This document shows, piece by piece, positions 6,343-12,768 of a stretch of DNA of 17,178 nt. This stretch comes from JASHVB01 sp049522565 (GTDB taxonomy: Bacteria; Pseudomonadota; Alphaproteobacteria; Acetobacterales; Acetobacteraceae). The translations under genes were made by a program, and so were the position numbers. Where the stretch lies: contig JBEKNT010000118.1 of the NCBI GenBank assembly GCA_049522565.1, positions 1 to 17,178 of the forward strand. Reading direction: 5' to 3'. Below the pieces are notes generated by a model. It did no database searches, was not told the DNA's origin, and saw only the letters and a program-made list of their open reading frames with translations. Numbering within the stretch: the first letter of the stretch is position 1; each line of letters begins with the position of its first letter.

Positions 6343-7257
6343 ATGAGCGATCTGGCAAGCATCCGGCCGGCAATCGAGGCCGCGCTAAAGCAGCTCAATA
6401 TCCGGCTGGCGGCGGGCGACAGAGCAGGCGCGTTGCACGGCCTGAACGAGCTGACCAACCGCATGATCCAGACCCAGCGGCCGGACATCGCGGCCGCCTG
6501 CTACCTGCTGCCCGGACGCACCGTGAGCCTGAGCGTGTGCCGCATTCCGGCGGTGCCGCGTCCCGGGCGGCCGATCGCCGTATTCGTTCCCGGCCTCGGC
6601 GCCTCGCTCTTGCTGGCGGCGGTGCACGCGCTGGCTTTGCTCGACCGGTTCGACATCGTCGTTTGCTCGCTGCCTGGCCATAGCGGTTCCGACGAGTTGC
6701 CCGACGTGTCGCTGGCGGGATTCTCCGACGAGTGCGCCGCGCTGATCGCCGCCGCGATGCCGAACGCCCGGAACCTGTTTGCCATCGGCCAATCGCTGGG
6801 CGGACTGATCGCGCTCGAAATGGCGCGTCGCTGCCCGGACCAGGTCAGGCATGTCATCCTGCTTGATCCGCCGTTCCGTCTGACGCGTGCCCGTCCGGCG
6901 CGCGTGCTGCATCAGGTGTGGCGCTTTACCGGCGCGAATCCTTATCACGCCCGGATCTGCCAGGAGATCATGGGCTTCGATGCGGCCACCGGCGAGGCCG
7001 GCCCATCGCGCGATTATCATGCGCTGGTGCGCGGCAACTTCAACTGCCTGCTGCTGCGGGGCGGCAATCCGCCCGGCCGCATGCCCAGCTTCGTGGAGGA
7101 GGAAGACCTCGCCGCGCTGCGCGCGCACAACCCCTCGATCATGGTCGGCGCGCAGCTCCACGCGGGCGGCCACACCCTGCTGGCCGACGATCCGGTCGGT
7201 GTGCTGGCGCAACTCGATCAGTTCCTGATGCCGACAGGGATTGCGGTACAGCCCTGA
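6343..7257 (+). CDS. Alpha/beta-fold hydrolase
   Basis: A 304-residue alpha/beta hydrolase, probably a cytoplasmic serine esterase, lipase or C-C bond hydrolase. The core begins near residue 77 after a helical N-terminal region that may be a small cap. FVPGLGASLLL (81-91) is the oxyanion strand-loop. The nucleophile elbow is GQSLGG, with Ser151. VILLDPPF (171-178) follows strand 6. A late GGHTLL puts the probable catalytic His at 277 (His273 is nearby), and the acid is unclear. CSLPGHSGSDELPD (108-121) is the usual PGxGxSD loop. The ATG at 6343 is preceded by AGGAGG at 6318-6323, 19 bases away, which is long; no better in-frame start exists. No signal peptide is seen. The next gene follows after 100 bases on the same strand. 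The substrate is not predictable. Confidence 0.85.
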   Translation: MSDLASIRPAIEAALKQLNIRLAAGDRAGALHGLNELTNRMIQTQRPDIAAACYLLPGRTVSLSVCRIPAVPRPGRPIAVFVPGLGASLLLAAVHALALLDRFDIVVCSLPGHSGSDELPDVSLAGFSDECAALIAAAMPNARNLFAIGQSLGGLIALEMARRCPDQVRHVILLDPPFRLTRARPARVLHQVWRFTGANPYHARICQEIMGFDAATGEAGPSRDYHALVRGNFNCLLLRGGNPPGRMPSFVEEEDLAALRAHNPSIMVGAQLHAGGHTLLADDPVGVLAQLDQFLMPTGIAVQP

Positions 7258-7357
7258 CGCGCCGGGGCGGGCAACGACCGAATGCAGCGCCCCGCGGCGC
7301 GCCCCCCCCTGCCTTCCCTCAACAGGACTGCTATCGTATCCCAGTGGAGGAACACCG

Positions 7358-7732
7358 ATGCTGGATCGATCGCTCAAGCGCCTGAGCAAGAAGGCGCGCC
7401 GCGGCATGCGGGGCTATCCGATCGGATCCGTTCTCTGTTACGGACCCGACGACAAGCGCGCGAGCAAACTTGTTGCCGGCGTCAAGACGTCCGAGGACGC
7501 CGAGATGGATGTGCGGAAATGGTTCGCGGAAACCGGCGATATCCGCAACGACGCGAGGGTTGCAGCGGAGATCCTGGCGTTCTTCGACGAACGCGGCGTG
7601 AAGACCGTTGCTATGGCAGACCGGATCGTCGGTTGCCCGCACGAGGAGGATATCGACTACGTCGGCGAATACTGTCCCAAGTGTACGTTCTGGATCGGCC
7701 GCGACCGTTGGACCGGCAAGCTGGTCACCTAG
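7358..7732 (+). CDS. Small uncharacterised protein with a C-terminal Cys/His cluster
   Basis: A 124-residue soluble protein of unknown function. The start is well supported: GGAGG at 7346-7350, 7 bases before ATG 7358. The N-terminus is very basic (MLDRSLKRLSKKARRGMRG), followed by a region with predicted helix (EDAEMDVRKWFAETGDIRND, then ARVAAEILAFFDERGVK). The C-terminus holds CPHEEDIDY (Cys93, His95) and YCPKCTFWIGRDRW (Cys106, Cys109), which could bind one zinc ion as a small ribbon. I have the impression of having seen similar CPxCxFWxGRDRW endings in short alphaproteobacterial hypothetical proteins, but cannot name a family. It sits 66 bases upstream of the thiamine-diphosphate enzyme on the same strand, so co-transcription is possible. 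Coding status is supported by the ribosome site, GC-rich third positions and the conserved-looking cysteines. Confidence 0.75.
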   Translation: MLDRSLKRLSKKARRGMRGYPIGSVLCYGPDDKRASKLVAGVKTSEDAEMDVRKWFAETGDIRNDARVAAEILAFFDERGVKTVAMADRIVGCPHEEDIDYVGEYCPKCTFWIGRDRWTGKLVT

Positions 7733-7798
7733 TCGTGCCGCCTCGCCTGGCTGCGCCGCCGCCGGTATGATCCGGCCAAAACCGGGAAGGAAATGCCC

Positions 7799-9538
7799 AT
7801 GTCGATCGACCGCATGCTGACCGAGGAGGAGCCGGTCGCCGAACTGGTCGGCCGCGTGTTGCAGGAAGCCGGCATCGAGTATGTCTTCGGCATCTCCGGC
7901 GGCCACACCGGCCGCATCGTCGCCGGTCTGCGCAAGATCCAGAATTCCCTCCGCATGGTGATGGTGCGCGAGGAATCGCTCGCCGGCGTGATGGCCGAGG
8001 TCTATGGCCGGCTCACCCGACGGCCGGGCGTGCTGATCGGCCAAGGCCCCTGGGTGCTGGGCAACGGCATGATCGGCACGATCGAGGCGTTCCTGTCCAG
8101 TTCACCCATGTTGCTGCTGACCGACTTCTCCGATGCGTCGCGGCTGCAACTGCACGCGCCGTATCAGCAGGCGACAGGCGACTATGGAAGCTGGGACGCG
8201 CGGCGCGCGTTTTCCGGCGTGACCAAGCAGGTGATGCAGGCGACCGATCCCGGCAGCGCCGTGCAGGCGACGCAGCTTGCGATCAAGCACGCGATCTCCG
8301 GTCAGGCGGGACCGGTCGTGGTGCTGTTCAGCCAGGATTCGCTGGCCGGCACGATCGGCCCGGATTCCGTTCCGACGCTGTATCCCACGCGGTACTACCT
8401 GCCGCCGCTGCCGCCGCCGGCCGACGCCGACCGTGTCGCCGCCGCGGTCGATGCTCTGCTGGCGGCGCGGACGCCGGTGATCATCGCCGGCAACGGCGTA
8501 CGCATAGCCCAGGCGTATGAGCCCCTGCGCGTGCTGGCTGAAGCGGCCGGGCTGCCGGTGGCCACCACCGCCGCGGGCAAGGGCTGCTTTGCCGAAACGC
8601 ATCCGCTGGCGCTGGGCGTATTCGGCACGTTCGGTACCGAGGTGGCGAACGCAACGATCGCCGAGGCCGACCTGATCCTCGCCGTCGGCACCAAGCTCGG
8701 ACCGTCCGACACCGCCTGGGAAAACCGCAAACTGCTCGATCCGACGCGGCAGACTTTCGTCCAGATCGACATCGAGCCGCGCAACGCGTCGTGGACCTTC
8801 CCGGCAGAGCATGTGCTGCTGGGCGATGCGGCGATCGTGCTGCGACAGTTCTGCGATGCGGTGGGTGCGCGTGCGTCCGGCCGGCGTGAGGCGGGCGAGC
8901 GCCGCGTCGCGGCCTGGCGAAGCGAAAAGGGCTTCTTCAATGCGCCAGCGTATTTCGCCGACGAGCAGCCGATCCTGCCGCAGCGGGTGATCGGCGAGCT
9001 GATGCGCAACCTGCCGGACAACGCCATCGTCACCTGCGACGCCGGCGAGAACCGCATCATGATGACGCACTGGTATCAGACGAAACAACCCGGCGGCTTC
9101 CTCCAGGCGGCTGGTTCGGGACCAATGGGTTTCGCCATTCCCGCGGCGATGGGGGCCAAGCTGGTGCATCCGGATCGGCCGGTCGTCGCGGTATGCGGCG
9201 ATGGCGGTTTCGCCATGACGATGAACGGACTGATGAGCGCGCTGGAGCAGGATATTCCGATCACGGTGGTGGTGTTCAATAACCAGGCGCTGGGATGGGT
9301 GCTGCATGGCGGCGGGCCGTTCGCCGCCGAGTTCAACGATTTCGACCATGCGGCGATCGCCCGGGCGATGGGGTGTCGCGGCGAGCGCATCACCGACCCC
9401 GCGGCGCTGGGGCCGGCGTTGCGCGACGCGATCACGGCCCGCGTGCCGACGGTGCTGGACGTGCGCACATCGCTGAAGGTGTCGTTCGCCGATATCACGT
9501 CACCGCTGGCGGTCGAGGCTTCGCCGCGGCGGCGGTAG
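7799..9538 (+). CDS. Thiamine-diphosphate-dependent enzyme, acetolactate synthase large-subunit fold
   Basis: A 579-residue ThDP enzyme of the acetolactate synthase / pyruvate decarboxylase superfamily, acting on 2-oxoacids or acyl-CoA-type substrates. The N-terminal pyrimidine-binding domain (about 10-170) contains VREESLAGVMAE, where Glu59 is the catalytic glutamate; the usual preceding His is Glu58. The central domain (about 200-330) has TPVIIAGNGVR and ADLILAVGTKLG. The C-terminal domain has the ThDP/Mg motif CGDGGF (Gly467-Asp468-Gly469) ending in NN at 494-495, the normal spacing. ATG 7799 is preferred over ATG 7793, because GGGAAGG at 7784-7790 is then 8 bases away. There is no regulatory small subunit beside it, which argues against a classical branched-chain synthase. 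It converges on the substrate-binding protein gene, with a repeat between. The reaction is unknown. Confidence 0.88.
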   Translation: MSIDRMLTEEEPVAELVGRVLQEAGIEYVFGISGGHTGRIVAGLRKIQNSLRMVMVREESLAGVMAEVYGRLTRRPGVLIGQGPWVLGNGMIGTIEAFLSSSPMLLLTDFSDASRLQLHAPYQQATGDYGSWDARRAFSGVTKQVMQATDPGSAVQATQLAIKHAISGQAGPVVVLFSQDSLAGTIGPDSVPTLYPTRYYLPPLPPPADADRVAAAVDALLAARTPVIIAGNGVRIAQAYEPLRVLAEAAGLPVATTAAGKGCFAETHPLALGVFGTFGTEVANATIAEADLILAVGTKLGPSDTAWENRKLLDPTRQTFVQIDIEPRNASWTFPAEHVLLGDAAIVLRQFCDAVGARASGRREAGERRVAAWRSEKGFFNAPAYFADEQPILPQRVIGELMRNLPDNAIVTCDAGENRIMMTHWYQTKQPGGFLQAAGSGPMGFAIPAAMGAKLVHPDRPVVAVCGDGGFAMTMNGLMSALEQDIPITVVVFNNQALGWVLHGGGPFAAEFNDFDHAAIARAMGCRGERITDPAALGPALRDAITARVPTVLDVRTSLKVSFADITSPLAVEASPRRR

Positions 9539-9547
9539 TTCACAAAA

Positions 9548-9697
9548 CCTCTCCCGCCTCGCGGGAAAGGCCGCCGCGTAAGCGGCGAGTGAGGGTGCCG
9601 CGGGGCGAAGGAAGCAAGGGGGCTGCGTGCCGACCCGATCACCCTCACCCTCGGTGCTGGCGCGCCTCGACCTCTCCCGCGCGCAGCGCGGGAGAGG
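9548..9697. repeat. Dispersed palindromic repeat, copy 3
   Basis: The left hairpin, 9548-9570, is CCTCTCCCGC, TCG-type loop and GCGGGAAAGG, with one mismatch. The right hairpin has perfect 12-bp arms at 9671-9682 and 9686-9697 with loop GCA, and is the exact reverse complement of the 27-bp hairpin at 915-941. CACCCTCACCCTCGGTGCT in the interior also matches copy 1 (from about 1014). It fills the gap between convergent genes ending at 9538 and 9705. Confidence 0.82.
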
Positions 9698-9704
9698 TGT
9701 GCCG

Positions 9705-10925
9705 CTAGGCTTTCACGAACGGACAGCCGCCTTCGCTCAGCGGTCGCCATGCCTCCGCCGGTGGAATGGTGGCCACCAGCTTGCAGAAATCGTACTTGTA
9801 CTTCGCCTGCGCCGCCGGCTTGACCTCCCACAGATACATCTCGTGCATCACCCGCCCGTCCTCGCGGATTTTCACGTTGGTGTTGTAGAAGTCGTTGACC
9901 GGCGTGGCCTTCATCTTTGCCATCACCGCGTCCGCGTCCGTCGTGCCCGCCGCCTTCACCGCCTTCAGCCAATGGTATGCCGCGCAGTAGCTGCCGGCGT
10001 GCAGCAGGCCGGGTACCATGCCGCCCATCTTGGCGCCCCAGCGCTTCGACCAGGCACGCGTCTTGTCGGTCATGTCCCAATAGAACGAGTCGGTGTAGAT
10101 CAGCCCCTCGCAGGTCTTCTGGCCCAGCGAGTTCACGTCGCTGATCTGCATCAGCAGGGTGGCAACCTTCACGCCGCCGCTGGTCAGGCCGAATTCGGCC
10201 GACTGCTTGATGCAGTTCTGCAGATCGGTTCCCGCATTGGCGAAGCCGATCACCTTGGCGCCGGAGCTACGCGCCTGGATCAGGAAGCTGGAGAAATCCG
10301 GCGTCGCCAACGGTGCTCGCACGGTTCCCAGCACCTTGCCTCCCGCCTGCTCCACCGCGGCGATGGTATCGCGTTCCAGCGCATAGCCGAACGCGTAGTC
10401 GGCGGTAACGAAGAACCAGGTGCTGCCACCGGACTTGGTCAGCGCGCTGCCGGTGCCGTGCGCCAGCGCATACGTATCGTACGAGAATTGCACGCTGTAG
10501 GGCGAACACTGCTTGCCGGTGAAGTCGGACGAGGCGGGCCCGGTGACCAGGTAGATCCGCTTCTTCTCGCGGGCGATCTGCTGCACCGCCAGGCCGGACG
10601 AGGACGCCGCGCCGTCCGCCAGCACGTCCACACCCTGATCGACCCACTCGCGCGCCAACGAGGCGGCGACGTCGGGCTTGTTCTGGTCGTCCGCCTGAAT
10701 GATCTCGATCGGGCGGTCGAGCACGTGGCCGCCGACATCCTCGATCGCCAGTTCGGTGGCGACGTGGTTGCCCGGCCCGCCGACATCTCGGTACGGGCCG
10801 CTCATGTCGCTGAGCAAGCCGATCCGCACCGGCTTGGAGGTACTCTGGGCGCGGATGATGCCGGGCATCGCCAGCGGTGTCGCTGCGATGCTGCCGAGCA
10901 GCAAGCGGCGCGAGAAATTCGTCAT
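9705..10925 (-). CDS. ABC transporter substrate-binding protein, branched-chain amino acid/amide type, Tat-like signal
   Basis: A 406-residue periplasmic ligand-binding protein of the Leu/Ile/Val-binding family (periplasmic binding protein type 1 fold). The N-terminus MTNFSRRLLLGSIAATPLA has a twin-arginine motif (SRRLLLG, Arg6-Arg7), a hydrophobic stretch, and a likely cleavage near IIRA at 23-26. The mature part starts KPVRIGLLSDMSGPYRDVGG and continues with GGHVLDRPIEIIQADDQNKPD, both diagnostic. The ATG at 10925 has GGGAGA about 8 bases upstream; a TTG codon just before it is an unlikely start. No permease or ATPase genes adjoin it, so it is an orphan that must use a system elsewhere or act in sensing. 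The bound ligand is unknown; many relatives bind aromatic acids, amides or amino acids. Its stop is 7 bases from the repeat hairpin ending at 9697. Confidence 0.92.
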   Translation of the reverse strand: MTNFSRRLLLGSIAATPLAMPGIIRAQSTSKPVRIGLLSDMSGPYRDVGGPGNHVATELAIEDVGGHVLDRPIEIIQADDQNKPDVAASLAREWVDQGVDVLADGAASSSGLAVQQIAREKKRIYLVTGPASSDFTGKQCSPYSVQFSYDTYALAHGTGSALTKSGGSTWFFVTADYAFGYALERDTIAAVEQAGGKVLGTVRAPLATPDFSSFLIQARSSGAKVIGFANAGTDLQNCIKQSAEFGLTSGGVKVATLLMQISDVNSLGQKTCEGLIYTDSFYWDMTDKTRAWSKRWGAKMGGMVPGLLHAGSYCAAYHWLKAVKAAGTTDADAVMAKMKATPVNDFYNTNVKIREDGRVMHEMYLWEVKPAAQAKYKYDFCKLVATIPPAEAWRPLSEGGCPFVKA

Positions 10926-11081
10926 CAAGTGCGTCTCCCAATGGACCGCGCCGGTTGTTACAGGCTGGCGCCCCGGCAGTTTGCCGGCTTCGGGCGGCGC
11001 AGGGAAGCACCTGGGCTCGCGGCTTGGTCACGGCACCGGCGCGGCGCTATGAACGCGGCTTCGACATGGGAAGGAGGTGGC

Positions 11082-11414
11082 ATGCCGGTACGGCTGACGC
11101 TTGCGGCGGTGGTGTTGCTGGCGGGAAGCACGGCGGCGCGCGCGGCGGGCTGCGATCTGGACGCCGTGATGGGATACCAGCTCGTCAAGGCATGGACCAT
11201 CCAGGGGTATATCGACAACGGCCAACAGATCTACGGTTTCGAGGGCTGCGTGCCGGGGCGGATCCTGGTCTTCTCCGACCGCTCCGGCCTGCGCTGCAAG
11301 GGCACCTGGCGGGCGCATCTGGAACTGCCGAAAGCCTGGTTGTTCGGCCGCAGCCGCGACGACCTGAAACTCTGCGTCGGGGATCAACTCTACGACGTGG
11401 AACCGATACCGTGA
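11082..11414 (+). CDS. Small secreted four-cysteine protein, unknown function
   Basis: A 110-residue exported protein. Residues 1-21 (MPVRLTLAAVVLLAGSTAARA) form a clear Sec signal peptide, with cleavage likely after Ala-Arg-Ala. The sequence AAGC after it is a poor lipobox because the -3 position is Ala. The mature domain of about 89 residues has four cysteines (24, 56, 72, 98), enough for two disulfides in the periplasm, and no motif I recognise. AAGGAGGTG at 11071-11079 supports the ATG at 11082, although the spacing is short. An in-frame ATG at 11049 would add 11 residues before the signal and is less likely. Its TGA (11412-11414) overlaps an ATG (TGATG) of the following SDR frame, so the two genes are translationally linked or at least co-transcribed. 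It lies head to head with the substrate-binding protein gene. Confidence 0.75.
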   Translation: MPVRLTLAAVVLLAGSTAARAAGCDLDAVMGYQLVKAWTIQGYIDNGQQIYGFEGCVPGRILVFSDRSGLRCKGTWRAHLELPKAWLFGRSRDDLKLCVGDQLYDVEPIP

Positions 11415-11428
11415 TGCGGGAGACGGCG

Positions 11429-12172
11429 ATGGCACGACTGGCAGGACGGCGCATTCTGGTCACCGGCGGAGCATCGGGCATCGGCCGCGCCACAGCCGTA
11501 TTGTTCGCGAGCGAGGGCGCCGCGGTGGCGGTGCTCGACCGCGCGGCCGATGCCGCCGCCCTGGTGGCGCGCGAGATCGGCGGCCATGCCGTTGCGGTCG
11601 ATGTCGCCGATCCTGCCTCGGTCGAAGCCGCGGTGGGCGGTGCCGCGTCCGCGCTGGGCGGGCTGGACGGCGTGGTGACCGCGGCCGGCATCTTGTCGAG
11701 TTCCGGGATTGCCGATACGGCGCCGGAAGCGTTCGCCCGCACGCTGGCGGTGAACCTGACCGGCACGTTCCTGGTGGTGCGTGCGGCGCTGCGGTTCCTC
11801 CAGGCGGCGCCGGCGGCGACGATCGTCACTATCGGCTCCGGCGTCGGGCTGCTGCCGACCGGCCCCGGCAGCATCGCCTATGTCGCGTCGAAGGGCGGCG
11901 TGATCGCGATGAGCAAGGCAATGGCGGCGGAACTGGCGCCGGCGATCCGGGTGAACGTGGTGTGCCCCGGCATGGTGGAGACGGCGATGACCGAGGGGTT
12001 CCTGCGCAACGCGGCCGGCGAGGTCGCGCCGGAACTCGCCGCGCGCTATGCGCTGAAGCGGCCGGCGACGCCGCGGGAGATCGCCGCCGCGATCCTGTTC
12101 CTGACCGCGGACGACTCGTCGTTCGTGACGGGTATCGCCTTGCCGGTCGATGGCGGACGGACGTTTCATTGA
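11429..12172 (+). CDS. SDR family NAD(P)-dependent oxidoreductase
   Basis: A 247-residue classical short-chain dehydrogenase/reductase with a Rossmann fold, acting on an alcohol or ketone. The cofactor motif TGGASGIG is at 12-19. Asp37 after the second beta strand (VAVLDRA) suggests NAD(H) preference. The NNAG motif reads TAAG at 84-87. Asn109 and the catalytic Tyr151/Lys155 (YVASK) are present. The catalytic Ser is Ser137 in IGSGVG, one residue further from the Tyr than usual. PGMVETAM (180-187) and the C-terminal LPVDGGRTFH are typical. ATG 11429 has GGGAG 6 bases upstream. ATG 11414 overlaps the previous stop and would add MRETA, so both are possible. It is the second gene of a three-gene plus-strand cluster. 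The substrate is not known. Confidence 0.9.
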   Translation: MARLAGRRILVTGGASGIGRATAVLFASEGAAVAVLDRAADAAALVAREIGGHAVAVDVADPASVEAAVGGAASALGGLDGVVTAAGILSSSGIADTAPEAFARTLAVNLTGTFLVVRAALRFLQAAPAATIVTIGSGVGLLPTGPGSIAYVASKGGVIAMSKAMAAELAPAIRVNVVCPGMVETAMTEGFLRNAAGEVAPELAARYALKRPATPREIAAAILFLTADDSSFVTGIALPVDGGRTFH

Positions 12173-12210
12173 ACGGCGGCCGGCAGGCCATGAACGGCGG
12201 GGAGGCACGG

Positions 12211-12630
12211 ATGGAGCATAGCGGCGGCTGCCATTGCGGGGCTCTGCGCGTGCAGGCACGGCTGACCAGGCCGCCGCTGGAAAATCTGCTGCGGTCCTGT
12301 TCGTGTTCGTTCTGCCGCGCGCACGCGACGCGGACCGTGTCGGATCCGGCCGGACTGTTGGAGGTCTGGTCGGAGGACTGGTCCCTGGTGGAGCATTACC
12401 GGTTCGGCTCGCGCACCGCGGACTACCTGGTGTGCCGCCGCTGCGGGGTCTACATCGGCGCGGTGTGCGAGACGGCGGCGGGGACGCGCGCGGTGCTCAA
12501 CACCAACTGCCTGGACGACCGCGCCGCCTTCGCCCAGGACCCGGTCCGGCCGGATTATGACGGCGAGGCGACCGAGGCTCGGCTGGCACGACGCGCAGCG
12601 AACTGGATGCCGACGGTGCTGCACCGGTGA
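12211..12630 (+). CDS. GFA/CENP-V family zinc protein
   Basis: A 139-residue protein of the glutathione-dependent formaldehyde-activating enzyme (GFA)/CENP-V fold. The zinc ligands are all present: CHC (Cys7, Cys9), CSCSFC (Cys30, Cys32, Cys35) and CRRC (Cys75, Cys78), matching the two-zinc pattern of the family. The original Gfa was described as speeding S-hydroxymethylglutathione formation, but this activity has been disputed and most members are of unknown role. ATG 12211 is chosen because GGGGAGG (12199-12205) lies 5 bases upstream; an ATG at 12190 would put that site inside the gene. It follows the SDR gene by 38 bases and is the last of the 11082-12630 cluster. A link with a small aldehyde or thiol adduct handled by the SDR is possible but is only an inference from position. 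Confidence 0.88.
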   Translation: MEHSGGCHCGALRVQARLTRPPLENLLRSCSCSFCRAHATRTVSDPAGLLEVWSEDWSLVEHYRFGSRTADYLVCRRCGVYIGAVCETAAGTRAVLNTNCLDDRAAFAQDPVRPDYDGEATEARLARRAANWMPTVLHR

Positions 12631-12716
12631 GGCGTGTGCCCGCCGCCCACCAAAGCGAGCGGCGTGGATTCCGCGCGGACTTAACCCCGCTTTAAGGGAT
12701 CACGGCACAGAACCGC

Positions 12717-12763
12717 GGAGGAAACGCTTGCCCGATGCAGGCGGTCGTGGCTCTTCCGGGTAA
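12717..12763 (+). other. Shine-Dalgarno plus 11-codon TTG reading frame upstream of the PAS gene
   Basis: GGAGG (12717-12721) is 6 bases before TTG 12728, which opens an 11-codon frame (MPDAGGRGSSG) ending at TAA 12761-12763, 5 bases before the ATG of the PAS gene. That ATG has no ribosome site of its own. The arrangement would allow translation of the short frame to feed ribosomes into the PAS gene. It may equally be chance; no other sequence supports it. Confidence 0.3.
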
Positions 12764-12768
12764 CGCGA

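Noticed and set aside
8102..9349. 415-codon antisense frame opposite the thiamine-diphosphate enzyme
   Set aside because: No motif, Arg/His-rich composition, and the opposite strand has complete ThDP motifs.
10877..11428. Long 5' extension of the SDR frame
   Set aside because: SDR homology begins at MARLAGRRILVTGG; the extension overlaps the binding-protein and secreted-protein genes.
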